A stretch of DNA of 64,000 bases from Bacteroidales bacterium WCE2004 (GTDB lineage Bacteria > Bacteroidota > Bacteroidia > Bacteroidales > UBA932), in NCBI GenBank assembly GCA_900167895.1, contig FUZR01000001.1, forward strand, positions 663,144-727,143. The letters run 5' to 3'. How positions within the stretch are numbered: the first letter of the stretch is position 1; each line of letters begins with the position of its first letter. Below the pieces are notes generated by a model. That model had not been told where the DNA came from. It worked only from the letters and a program-made list of their open reading frames with translations, and ran no database searches. Made by a program: the position numbers and the translations under genes. Below, piece after piece: positions 8,438 to 17,282 of this stretch.

Positions 8438-10948
8438 ATGAAAAAAATCCTCTTCTTCCTGATGACGATGACGCTCTGCGCCTGCGGGCAGCAGGGCCGG
8501 ATGCTCTCCGGGGACCAGAAGGTCCTGGACGGAGGCTGGCAGCTTTCGCGCGAAGGCGCTTCCGAGCGCTACGACGCCACCGTCCCCTCGACGGTCTGCG
8601 GCGTCCTCGCGGATGCCGGCTATTTCGGTGACGACCTGCTCGAGGGCCGCAATTACGCGGCCGCGGACAAAACGCCGTTCGACGCCACCTGGACCTACAG
8701 CACGGAATTTACGGCGAAGGCCGCGGCAGGCCAGCATGTCGAGCTGGTTTTCGACGGGCTCGACTACTATGCCGACATCTTCCTGAACGGCAAGCAGATC
8801 GCCAGCTCCGACACGACCTTCGGCGTCTTCCGCCGCCGCGCCTATGACGTCACCGACCTGCTCAGGGGCCGCAACAGCCTGCAGGTCAAGCTGCGCCGCG
8901 CCCAGTCCGGCGACCTGAACCACGGTTTCGTGGACTGGAACCCGCGCCCGCTGGACGAGAGCATGGGCATCGTGCGTCCCGTCTCGCTCCATGCGAGCGG
9001 CGACGTGACCGTCGAGGACCTGTTCGTGATCGCGGAACCGGAGCTTCCGGCCCTGGACAAAGCCGACCTGGAGGTACGCGTCCGCCTGCGCAACCACGCG
9101 GACAAGGCCGTTTCGGGCATGATTGCCCTGAATCTGGAGAATGAAGGCGAAGCCGCCGTCCCCTTCGAGCTGCCCGCCGGCGCGGAGCAGGTCGTCGTGC
9201 TGACGCCGGCCGAAGCCGCCCTGCTGCACCTCGAACAGCCGCGCATCTGGTGGAGCTATGACCTCGGCAAGCCGGAAATGTATAATCTGCGCGCTTCCGT
9301 GACCGTGGACGGCGCCGTGTCCGACACGCGCGAGACCGCCTTCGGCGTGCGCAAGATCGAGAGCCGCCTCACCGCTGAAAATTACCGCCAGTTCACGCTC
9401 AACGGCAAGGACATCCTGCTCAAGGGCGCCGGCTGGACCGACGACCTCTTCCTGCGGGATACTCCGGAGAGCATCCGCTGGCAGGTGGAGTACGTCAAGG
9501 ATATGAACTTGAACTGTATCCGCTTCGAAAACATCTGGGGCAAGGACGACACGGTCTATGACCTGTGCGACCAGCTCGGCGTGCTCGCCCTCGTGGGCTG
9601 GAGCTGCCAGTGGGAGTGGGAGAACTATTGCGGCCTGCCCGAGACCGACGGCTACGGCTGCATCAACAGCCCGGAGACGGAGGACCTGGCGGTCGCCTAT
9701 TTCCGCGACCAGGTGGTCCGCCTGCACAACCACCCGGCCCTGATCGGCTGGCTGACCGGCAGCGACCGCATCCCCAACCCGCGTCTCGAAAAGCGTTATC
9801 TGGAGATCTATGAGGCGGAGGAATACCGTCCCTACGTCTGCTCCGCCAAGAACCTGGAGAGCCTGGCCGGCTGGTCCGGCACCAAGATGGAAGGCCCGTA
9901 CGAGTACGTCGGCCCCGACTACTGGTACCGCGACACGCAGGCGGGCGGCGCCTTTGGCTTCAACACCGAGACCGGCATCGGCGCCAACCTCCCGCAGAAG
10001 GAGTCCCTGCGCCGGATGATCCCGGAGGACGCCCTGTGGCCGCTCTCCGACAGCTGGGACTACCACTGCACTACCTCGGGTTCCGCGATGAACTCGACCA
10101 GGATGCTCAATACGGTCATCGAGAACCAGTACGGCGCCGCCAGCGGCTTCGAGGATTTCGTCCGCAAGGCCCACGCCGTGGACTACGACGGCACGCGCGC
10201 CATGTTCGAGGCTTTCCGCGCCCGCATGCCGAAGAGCACGGGCATCGTCCAGTGGATGCTCAACTCCGCCTGGCCGTCCCTCTACTGGCAGCTCTACGAC
10301 TGGTACGGCGCTCCGACTGCCGGTTACTATGGCACCAAGAAGGCCTGCGAGCCCCTGCAGCTCATCTTCGACTACGCCGACCGCAAGGTCTATGCGGTCA
10401 GCGAGCGCCCGGAGGCCTGCGCGCTCAAGGCCAGCTTCACCGTCTATGACGAGCATTCCCGCCAGATCGGCAGCGGCAGCCGGGAAATCCGCATCGACTA
10501 CCGCCAGAGCCTGCCGGTCTTCGACCTGCGCCGCTTCGACGGCCGCCCGCACTTCGTGGCGCTGACGCTCACGACGCCCGACGGCACGCCGGTCGCGGAC
10601 AATTTCTACTGCCTGCCCGCCCGGGACAACGACTATGTCTGGAACCGGACGAACTGGTACCTCACCCCGATCAGCCGCCACGCCGACCTGCGCTTCGTCT
10701 TCGCCCAGGAACCCGCGGAAGTGGAGATGAACGTGGAGCCGAACGACGGCGGCTATGCCGTGACGCTCGTCAACAAGTCCTCCGTCATCTCCTACATGAA
10801 CATCCTGAAGGCGCTCGACGCGGACGGACAGCTGGTCACGCCCGCCTATTGGAGCGACAACTTCTTCCCGCTCCTGCCGGGCCAGACGAAGACCGTCACC
10901 TGCCAGGTGGCAGGCGCAGGCATCCACATTGAAATTGATAACCGTTAG
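8438..10948 (+). CDS. GH2 lipoprotein, probable exo-beta-D-glucosaminidase
   Basis: An 836-residue glycoside hydrolase family 2 enzyme with a lipoprotein signal (MTMTLCAC, Cys16). Order: jelly-roll sugar-binding domain (~25-190), immunoglobulin-like domain (~200-300), TIM barrel (~315-620), then C-terminal beta domains. Most GH2 enzymes use Asn-Glu as acid/base; here the site reads WLTGSD (Asp443), with a nucleophile Glu511 in FNTETGIG 68 residues later. Ser-Asp instead of Asn-Glu is the hallmark of the CsxA-type exo-beta-D-glucosaminidases acting on chitosan oligomers. Neighbouring ROK kinase and nagB agree. Beta-mannosidase is the alternative but fits the active site less well. Confidence 0.83.
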   Translation: MKKILFFLMTMTLCACGQQGRMLSGDQKVLDGGWQLSREGASERYDATVPSTVCGVLADAGYFGDDLLEGRNYAAADKTPFDATWTYSTEFTAKAAAGQHVELVFDGLDYYADIFLNGKQIASSDTTFGVFRRRAYDVTDLLRGRNSLQVKLRRAQSGDLNHGFVDWNPRPLDESMGIVRPVSLHASGDVTVEDLFVIAEPELPALDKADLEVRVRLRNHADKAVSGMIALNLENEGEAAVPFELPAGAEQVVVLTPAEAALLHLEQPRIWWSYDLGKPEMYNLRASVTVDGAVSDTRETAFGVRKIESRLTAENYRQFTLNGKDILLKGAGWTDDLFLRDTPESIRWQVEYVKDMNLNCIRFENIWGKDDTVYDLCDQLGVLALVGWSCQWEWENYCGLPETDGYGCINSPETEDLAVAYFRDQVVRLHNHPALIGWLTGSDRIPNPRLEKRYLEIYEAEEYRPYVCSAKNLESLAGWSGTKMEGPYEYVGPDYWYRDTQAGGAFGFNTETGIGANLPQKESLRRMIPEDALWPLSDSWDYHCTTSGSAMNSTRMLNTVIENQYGAASGFEDFVRKAHAVDYDGTRAMFEAFRARMPKSTGIVQWMLNSAWPSLYWQLYDWYGAPTAGYYGTKKACEPLQLIFDYADRKVYAVSERPEACALKASFTVYDEHSRQIGSGSREIRIDYRQSLPVFDLRRFDGRPHFVALTLTTPDGTPVADNFYCLPARDNDYVWNRTNWYLTPISRHADLRFVFAQEPAEVEMNVEPNDGGYAVTLVNKSSVISYMNILKALDADGQLVTPAYWSDNFFPLLPGQTKTVTCQVAGAGIHIEIDNR

Positions 10949-10950
10949 TC

Positions 10951-12108
10951 ATGAAAAAATTCATTTTGCTTTTCCTGGCATTCGGCTTCGCCGCCAGTGC
11001 CTTCGCGCAGGAAGACATCTCCCGCGCCATGTCCAAATACGCCAACAACCAGTTCAGCGACGACGACCAGTACACGGTGACGGAGCCCTATGAGACGGTG
11101 TCCGTGGACCAGACCCGCTCCAGGCGGATCAAGAACATCATCGTGATGATCGGCGACGGCATGGGCCTGGAGCAGGTCAGCTGCGGCTGGGTGCTCAACG
11201 GCGGCCACCTCAACCTGGACAATTTCATCTATACGGGCCTCTCCCGCACCTACGCCACGGACCGTCTGATCACAGACTCCTGCGCCGGCGGTTCCGCCCT
11301 CGCCACGGGCGTCAAGACGAAGTACTACTATATGGGCGTGGACCCGGACGGCAATCCGGTCCCTTCCATCCTGCACCGCGCCCAGGAGAAAGGCATGAAG
11401 ACCGGCGTGGCCGTGACCTGCCGCATCAATGACGCGACGCCGCTCGACTTCGTGGGGCACTCCCTCGACCGCGACGACGAAGAAGTCAACGCCGCCCAGT
11501 ACGTCGCCAGCGACGTGGACTTCCTGACCGGCGGCGGCATCCGCTTCTGGCAGAACCGCACCGACGGCCGCGACCTCGTCCAGGAAATGGTGGCCAAAGG
11601 CTACACCTTCGTGGACAACCGCGAGGACCTGAACAAGGTGCACGAAGGCCGCGTGCTCGGCCTCTTCGCCCCGCTCGAGATGGAGCCCGCGCTCGACCGC
11701 GGCCCGGTGCTCGAGGACTGCGCGATGAAAGCCATCGAACTGCTTGACAACAAGAAAGGATTCTTCCTGATGATCGAAGGTTCCAGCATCGACGACTGGT
11801 GCCACAAGAAGAAAGTCGGCTACATGGCCGAAGAGCTGTTCGACTTCGACCGGACCATCGGCAAGGTGCTCGAATGGGCCGAGAAGGACGGACACACCCT
11901 GGTCGTCGTGACCGCGGACCATGCCACCGGCGGACTCACCCTGCTGGACGGCAACCTTGAGGGACGCAACGTCAAGGTCAACTTCTCCACGAAGGGCCAC
12001 AACGGCATCCTCGTGCCGGTCTATGCCTATGGCCCGCACGCCGAGGAGTTCGTCGGCATCCACGAGAACGCCGAAATCGGCCAGATTCTCCGCAAGCTCT
12101 TGAAGTAG
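10951..12108 (+). CDS. Alkaline phosphatase, exported
   Basis: A 385-residue periplasmic phosphomonoesterase with signal peptide (FLAFGFAASAFAQ). The first metal site is IGDGMG near 67-72. The phosphorylated serine is Ser110 in DSCAGGSALATG. Further metal ligands sit in HSLDRDDE (~170), MIEGSSIDDWCHKKK (~275) and TADHATGG (~325). It begins 2 bp after the GH2 stop, in the same operon, and precedes susC. Together with two histidine phosphatases in the locus it suggests a phosphate-bearing substrate. Confidence 0.95.
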   Translation: MKKFILLFLAFGFAASAFAQEDISRAMSKYANNQFSDDDQYTVTEPYETVSVDQTRSRRIKNIIVMIGDGMGLEQVSCGWVLNGGHLNLDNFIYTGLSRTYATDRLITDSCAGGSALATGVKTKYYYMGVDPDGNPVPSILHRAQEKGMKTGVAVTCRINDATPLDFVGHSLDRDDEEVNAAQYVASDVDFLTGGGIRFWQNRTDGRDLVQEMVAKGYTFVDNREDLNKVHEGRVLGLFAPLEMEPALDRGPVLEDCAMKAIELLDNKKGFFLMIEGSSIDDWCHKKKVGYMAEELFDFDRTIGKVLEWAEKDGHTLVVVTADHATGGLTLLDGNLEGRNVKVNFSTKGHNGILVPVYAYGPHAEEFVGIHENAEIGQILRKLLK

Positions 12109-12118
12109 TTTTTCTCCG

Positions 12119-12145
12119 TACGCAAACCGCGTATAGGAATACGCG
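12119..12145. promoter_or_regulatory. TACGC inverted and direct half-sites upstream of susC
   Basis: TACGC-N5-GCGTA (12119-12133) followed by a further ATACGCG at 12139-12145. The left arm reads TACGCAAAC, matching the TACGCAA half-site upstream of the ROK kinase. A short ACTCC-gtcg-GGAGT hairpin follows (12152-12165). This is a possible shared operator for the susCD transcript. Confidence 0.4.
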
Positions 12146-12175
12146 ATTCTTACTCCGTCGGGAGTGAGAATAAGA

Positions 12176-12183
12176 TACTTTTG
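12176..12183 (+). promoter_or_regulatory. -7 element of susC promoter
   Basis: TACTTTTG matches TAnnTTTG and lies 46 bp before the susC ATG, leaving an AT-rich leader typical of Bacteroidota genes without a Shine-Dalgarno sequence. Confidence 0.55.
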
Positions 12184-12229
12184 TACCTGTGACCACACAC
12201 AACTCACTTAAATTTTCTTAAATAACCTT

Positions 12230-15200
12230 ATGAAAGCCAAACATTTATTCTTGTTTCTGCTGTTCGGTTTCGCCGCGCTGAGCCTCAACGCGCAGAACCT
12301 GACGGTCAAGGGAACGATCACCGACGGATCCAACGGCGACCCGATCCCGTTCGCATCTGTCGTTGTCAAGGGTACCGGCGAATGGACGACCTCCGACGTC
12401 AATGGCCAGTACACGGTGAAGGCTCCCACCAACGGGGTCCTTTCCGTGGAATGCCTCAGCTACGTATCGGTCGAAATCGCCGTGAACGGCCAGACTGACC
12501 TGAACATCGTCCTCCAGCCCGACTTCGACCAGCTCTCCGAGGCGGTCGTCATCGGCTACGGTGTCCAGCAGAAAAAACTCATCACCGGATCCACCATCCA
12601 GGTGAAAGGCGACGACCTGACCAAACTCAGCACGACTTCCGTCCTCGGCGCTCTCCAGAGCCAGAGCCCGGGCGTGACCATCACCCAAAGCTCCGGCCAG
12701 CCGGGCGAAGGATTCAAGGTCAACATCCGCGGTATGGGCACCATCGGCAACTCCGACCCGCTCTACGTCATCGACGGCGTGATCGGCGGTAGCCTCAGCG
12801 CCCTCAACCCGGCCGACATCGAGTCCATCGACGTGCTCAAGGATGCCGCTTCGGCCGCCATCTACGGTGCGCGCGCCGCCAACGGCGTCGTGCTCGTGAC
12901 CACCCGCCAGGGCAAAGAGGGCCGCGCCGTCCTGTCCTACGACGCCTACTATGGCCAGCAGTACATCGCCAAGATGCCGAACCTCTGCAACGCGCAGGAG
13001 TACATCGCCGCACTTGACCTGATGTACAAGAACGAAGGCATCGCCCTCACCGACTGGGCCGCCGTCCTCCCCGCCAACCTCTATCAGTCCATCAAGAACG
13101 GCTCCTGGAAGGGTACCAACTGGATGGAAGAGGCCTACAACAAGGGCGCGATGACGACCAACCACGCCATCAACCTTTCCGGCGGCACCGCCGACCACAA
13201 GTACTCCATCGGTCTGTCCTACACCGGACAGGAGGGTCTGATCGGCTTCAACAAGATCCGTCCGGCCAACGCCGACTACAACCGCTACACCTTCCGCGTC
13301 AACACCGACAACGTCGTGATCAAGAACGACAATCTCAACATCCTGCGCATCGGCCAGACGCTGAACTTCAACCACACCACCAACAGCGGTATCGCGAACG
13401 ACGTGGACATCTACTGGAACTCCGTCCACAACATCCTGCGTACTACCCCGCTCCTTCCTGCCTACAAGTATGACGAGAACGGCAACATCGCCGGTTTCTA
13501 CGATCAGGAGGCCCGTTCCGCCGAAGGCTGGAACTTCGACACCAGCACCAGCTCCGCCAACCCGCTGGCCTATGACTACTACACGTCCCGCGGTCTCCAG
13601 GAGAGCTCCAGCTTCACCCTGCAGGCCAGCGCTTTCGCCGAACTGCAGCCGGTCAAGAACCTCAAGTTCAAGACCCAGTTCGGCTACGTGATGAACTCCA
13701 ACTCCTCCCGCTCCTACAATATGACTTACAACATCAACGCGAAGGCGTTCAACGACTTCGACACCGTAAGCCAGAGCATGAACTACAACCAGCGCATCAC
13801 CTGGGAGAACACCGTGTCCTATTCCTTCTCCGTGAAGGACCTGCACAACTTCGACTTCGTCGCCGGTACGGCCATCGAGAAGTGGGGCATGGGCGTGAGC
13901 ATCAGCGGCAAGGGCACCAACTCCACCCGTCCCAACGACTGGCTTTTCGCCTATCTTTCCAACACGAAGCCGACGGAACTGAGCCAGATCTCCGTTTCCG
14001 GTGCTCCCCGGAGCCAGGGCGCTCTCGCCTCGTTCTTCGGCCGTGTGAACTACAACTACGACAGCAAATACCTGTTCTCCGCCACTGTCCGCGGTGACAA
14101 GTCCTCCAACTTCGCCCGTGGTCACCGCCTGGGTATCTTCCCTTCCGCATCCGCCGGTTGGGTGATCTCCTCCGAGCCCTGGATGGCTGACGCCAAGGAC
14201 TGGCTCAGCTTCCTGAAGCTCCGCGCCAGCTGGGGCCAGAACGGTAACGCCAGCATCGACAACTTCCAGTATCTCTCCACCATCGTGCTGGATACGAACG
14301 CCTCCTACGCTTTCGACTCCGAGGATTCCTTCTCCACCGGCGCCGTCGGTGACGTGCTCGCCAACCCGGACGTGAGCTGGGAGACCTCCCAGCAGCTTGA
14401 CCTCGGTATCGACGCCCGCTTCTTCAACTCCCGCCTCGGCGTCACTATCGACGGCTACATCAAGGACACCCGCGACTGGCTCGTCCGCGCCCCGATCCCT
14501 TCCGTGATCGGTCTGAATCCTCCTTACGTCAACGGCGGCGACATCCGCAACGCGGGTATCGAACTGGCCGTCGACTGGAGCAAGAACACCGGTGACTTCA
14601 CCTACGGCATCAACGTGAACGGTGCCTACAACCACAACCGGGTCACCCGCATCGCCAACGCCGAGGGTATCATCCACGGCGCCGAGGACGTCCTCTCCGA
14701 GGGCACCGTCGAGATGTACCGCGCCCAGGTCGGCTACCCGATCGGCTACTTCTACGGCTACAAGACCGCCGGTGTCTTCCAGAACCAGGCCCAGGTGGAC
14801 GCCACCGCCGCCAAGTATGAGGACACCAAGCCCGGCGACCTGATCATCGTCGACGTCAACGGCGACGGCATCATCTCCGCCGACGACCGCACCATGATCG
14901 GCGACCCGAACCCGGACTTCACCGCCGGCCTCAATTTCTGGATGTCCTATAAGGGCTTCGACTTCAGCCTCTCCGGCTACGGCGCCTTCGGCCAGCAGGT
15001 CGCCAAGAGCTACCGCTCCTTCGCCGACAGCCAGCGCGACAACTTCACCACCGACGTCTTCCAGACCTGGCAGGGTGAAGGCACCTCCAACCGCCTCCCG
15101 ATCCTGACCTTCGGCAGCAACCGCAACTGGCAGTACATCTCCGACATCTACATCGAGAACGGCGACTACTTCAAGGTCTCCAACGTCACCTTCGGTTACG

Positions 15201-15403
15201 ACTTCCGCCGCCTGCTGAACATCAAGAACATCAGCAAGTGCCGCCTGTACTTCTCCGCCCAGAACCTCCTGACCATCACCGGCTACTCCGGCATGGATCC
15301 TGAGATGGGCAAGGGTACCGAGGACGACTGGGTGTCCGGCATCGACGTGGGTTTCTACCCCTCCGCGAGAACTTTCCTCTTCGGTGTTAACATTCAATTC
15401 TAG
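12230..15403 (+). CDS. SusC/RagA-family TonB-dependent outer-membrane transporter
   Basis: A 1057-residue outer-membrane glycan importer: signal peptide (LLFGFAALSLNAQ), carboxypeptidase-regulatory-like domain (~25-105, VKGTITDGSNGDPIPFASV), TonB-dependent plug (~115-225, GYGVQQKKLITGS and IRGMGTIGNSDPLYVIDG) and a beta-barrel ending in an aromatic-rich strand (TFLFGVNIQF). susD follows after 6 bp. Its context with GH20, GH2, nagB and phosphatases points to amino-sugar-containing oligosaccharides. No surface-glycan-binding-protein gene follows susD. Confidence 0.97.
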   Translation: MKAKHLFLFLLFGFAALSLNAQNLTVKGTITDGSNGDPIPFASVVVKGTGEWTTSDVNGQYTVKAPTNGVLSVECLSYVSVEIAVNGQTDLNIVLQPDFDQLSEAVVIGYGVQQKKLITGSTIQVKGDDLTKLSTTSVLGALQSQSPGVTITQSSGQPGEGFKVNIRGMGTIGNSDPLYVIDGVIGGSLSALNPADIESIDVLKDAASAAIYGARAANGVVLVTTRQGKEGRAVLSYDAYYGQQYIAKMPNLCNAQEYIAALDLMYKNEGIALTDWAAVLPANLYQSIKNGSWKGTNWMEEAYNKGAMTTNHAINLSGGTADHKYSIGLSYTGQEGLIGFNKIRPANADYNRYTFRVNTDNVVIKNDNLNILRIGQTLNFNHTTNSGIANDVDIYWNSVHNILRTTPLLPAYKYDENGNIAGFYDQEARSAEGWNFDTSTSSANPLAYDYYTSRGLQESSSFTLQASAFAELQPVKNLKFKTQFGYVMNSNSSRSYNMTYNINAKAFNDFDTVSQSMNYNQRITWENTVSYSFSVKDLHNFDFVAGTAIEKWGMGVSISGKGTNSTRPNDWLFAYLSNTKPTELSQISVSGAPRSQGALASFFGRVNYNYDSKYLFSATVRGDKSSNFARGHRLGIFPSASAGWVISSEPWMADAKDWLSFLKLRASWGQNGNASIDNFQYLSTIVLDTNASYAFDSEDSFSTGAVGDVLANPDVSWETSQQLDLGIDARFFNSRLGVTIDGYIKDTRDWLVRAPIPSVIGLNPPYVNGGDIRNAGIELAVDWSKNTGDFTYGINVNGAYNHNRVTRIANAEGIIHGAEDVLSEGTVEMYRAQVGYPIGYFYGYKTAGVFQNQAQVDATAAKYEDTKPGDLIIVDVNGDGIISADDRTMIGDPNPDFTAGLNFWMSYKGFDFSLSGYGAFGQQVAKSYRSFADSQRDNFTTDVFQTWQGEGTSNRLPILTFGSNRNWQYISDIYIENGDYFKVSNVTFGYDFRRLLNIKNISKCRLYFSAQNLLTITGYSGMDPEMGKGTEDDWVSGIDVGFYPSARTFLFGVNIQF

Positions 15404-15409
15404 CGAATC

Positions 15410-17191
15410 ATGAAAAAGACAATTATACGATTCTTCGTCGCTGCTTCAGCCCTGTTTGCCCTGACGGCCTGCGATAACTTCCTGGATACGATCAGCTTTA
15501 CCGAGCGCAATACGAGCAACTTCCCGGCCACCGAAGAGGAAGCCATGCAGCTCGTGACCGGCATCTACGCCACGCTCAACCTGGATCTGCGCGACTACGC
15601 CGGCACCTGCTACATCATGCAGGCCAACCTCTGCTCCGACGACCAGTTCGGCGGCGGCGGTATGGACGACGCCGAGGCCCAGGCCTGGGACCACCTGATG
15701 TACAACGACATCGACGCCCAGGGCGAATTCTGGACCAACTGCTACAGCGGCATCGGCCGCGCCAATATGGCGATTGCCAACCTGGACAAGGTGAAGGACG
15801 AAAAACTCCGCAACCAGCTCCTCGGCGAGGCTTACATCCTCCGCTCCTGGTTCTATTTCGAACTCGCCCAGATGTTCGAGATCGTTCCGCTCGTGACCAG
15901 CGTGCCCAAGAACGTCGAAGACGCCGCCGAGTATCCCGCCCTCGCCTCCGTCGAGGAGATCTACGGCTTCATCGCCGCCAGCCTCAAGAAGGCCTGCGAC
16001 ATCATGCCGTCCAACCCTTACGGCCAGATCCTGACCGGCCGCGGTCACGTCAACCGCTGGGTGGCCGAAGGCCTGCTCGCCCGCGTGTACCTCTTCTACA
16101 CCGGATTCTACAGTGACAAGGAGAACAAGTCCATCACCGCCCTCCCGCTGATGGATCTCGAGACCTACGAGATGGCCTCCGAGACCGTCGGCAAGGACTA
16201 CGTGGTCGCCAAGCTCGAGGACTGCATCCAGAATTCCGGCTACTCCCTGGTGCCCGACTACCGTTGCCTGTGGACCTACAGCAACCTGGCCACCAAGCCT
16301 GACTATCCCTTCATGGCCGACTGCGAGGAGTCCTGGTATATGGACGCCCACAACCCGGAGCAGATGTTCCACATCAACGCCGCCAAGTCCAGCCACAAGT
16401 ACAACTACCTCAACTACTACTGCGGTCTGCGTACTTTCGACAGCGGTGACTACGCGGGCGTGTTCCCGATGAGCCGCGGCTATGGCTTCGGTACCGTCAA
16501 CCCTGACCTCTGGAATACTTGGGACGCCTCCGACATCCGCCGCAAAGGTTGCATCTGGAGCGTCTGGGAAGAAGCTCCGGACGTGAATTCCTACCAGTTC
16601 GGCGCCGAGTCGCAGATGGAAGAGTCCGGCCTGTGGCAGAAGAAGCAGCAGTCTCCGGCCTGCTACCTCGACGGCAAGTGGGCTTATGAGTTCACCTCCA
16701 TCTCCGCGTACTACGGACAGGGCAAGGACCTCGGCCGCAAGAAGGCCACGAACGACTTCACCATCCTCCGCTTCGCCGACGTGCTCCTGATGCACGCTGA
16801 GCTCACCGATGGCAAGGTCATCTACAACGGCATGGACGGTATGAACGCTGTCCGCAACCGTGCGAAACTCCCGCAGATCCCCTACAGCGTGGACGCCCTC
16901 CGCATCGAGCGCCGCCACGAGATGCCTTTCGAGGCCATCCGCTGGGGTGACATGCGCCGCTACGGCAAGGCCTACTGCATCGCCGCTCTCGAGAGCCAGC
17001 TGAACCAGGAAATCTGGAACAACGGCGTCAAGACCGTGATGAAGGACCAGGGCGCCGGCTACCGTGCCCGCTACGAGGCCACCTACGGCTTCCGTCCTTA
17101 CCCGGAGATCGAGATCAAGCTCTCCAACGGAGTGCTCAAGCAGCGCGCGGGTTGGGATGCCTCCTCCGCCCTCTTCACCAGTTGGAAATAA
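15410..17191 (+). CDS. SusD/RagB-family surface nutrient-binding lipoprotein
   Basis: A 593-residue lipoprotein (ALFALTAC, Cys21) that caps the SusC channel. Family features are the FLDTISFTERN start, the N-terminal helical region with AYILRSWFYFELAQMFEIVP (~130-150) and the C-terminal LRIERRHEMPFEAIRWGDMRR block (~500-520). It is translated right after susC and followed by a strong intrinsic terminator, so susCD end the operon here. Confidence 0.96.
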   Translation: MKKTIIRFFVAASALFALTACDNFLDTISFTERNTSNFPATEEEAMQLVTGIYATLNLDLRDYAGTCYIMQANLCSDDQFGGGGMDDAEAQAWDHLMYNDIDAQGEFWTNCYSGIGRANMAIANLDKVKDEKLRNQLLGEAYILRSWFYFELAQMFEIVPLVTSVPKNVEDAAEYPALASVEEIYGFIAASLKKACDIMPSNPYGQILTGRGHVNRWVAEGLLARVYLFYTGFYSDKENKSITALPLMDLETYEMASETVGKDYVVAKLEDCIQNSGYSLVPDYRCLWTYSNLATKPDYPFMADCEESWYMDAHNPEQMFHINAAKSSHKYNYLNYYCGLRTFDSGDYAGVFPMSRGYGFGTVNPDLWNTWDASDIRRKGCIWSVWEEAPDVNSYQFGAESQMEESGLWQKKQQSPACYLDGKWAYEFTSISAYYGQGKDLGRKKATNDFTILRFADVLLMHAELTDGKVIYNGMDGMNAVRNRAKLPQIPYSVDALRIERRHEMPFEAIRWGDMRRYGKAYCIAALESQLNQEIWNNGVKTVMKDQGAGYRARYEATYGFRPYPEIEIKLSNGVLKQRAGWDASSALFTSWK

Positions 17192-17230
17192 ACAGTTGGA
17201 TTGGTTTAATTATATTTTTGGTTAGCAGCG

Positions 17231-17268
17231 CAGGAGCCGGCCCCTCGGGACCGGCTCCTGTTAATTTT
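17231..17268 (+). terminator. Intrinsic terminator of susCD
   Basis: A perfect 10-bp stem CAGGAGCCGG / CCGGCTCCTG with a 10-nt loop, followed by TTAATTTTAT. It also separates susD from the convergent phosphatase gene. Confidence 0.85.
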
Positions 17269-17282
17269 ATGTCAGCTGGAAA

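Noticed and set aside
8423..10927. Long open frame antisense to the GH2 gene (834 codons)
   Set aside because: Composition is low-complexity Val/Ala/Gly/Arg-rich with no recognisable domain. It arises from the high GC third-position bias of the real gene on the other strand.
12152..12165. ACTCC-gtcg-GGAGT hairpin upstream of susC
   Set aside because: Only five base pairs and no T-run; too weak for a terminator or riboswitch.
12245..15397. Antisense open frame of 1050 codons across susC
   Set aside because: Same GC-bias shadow effect; susC is unmistakable on the plus strand.
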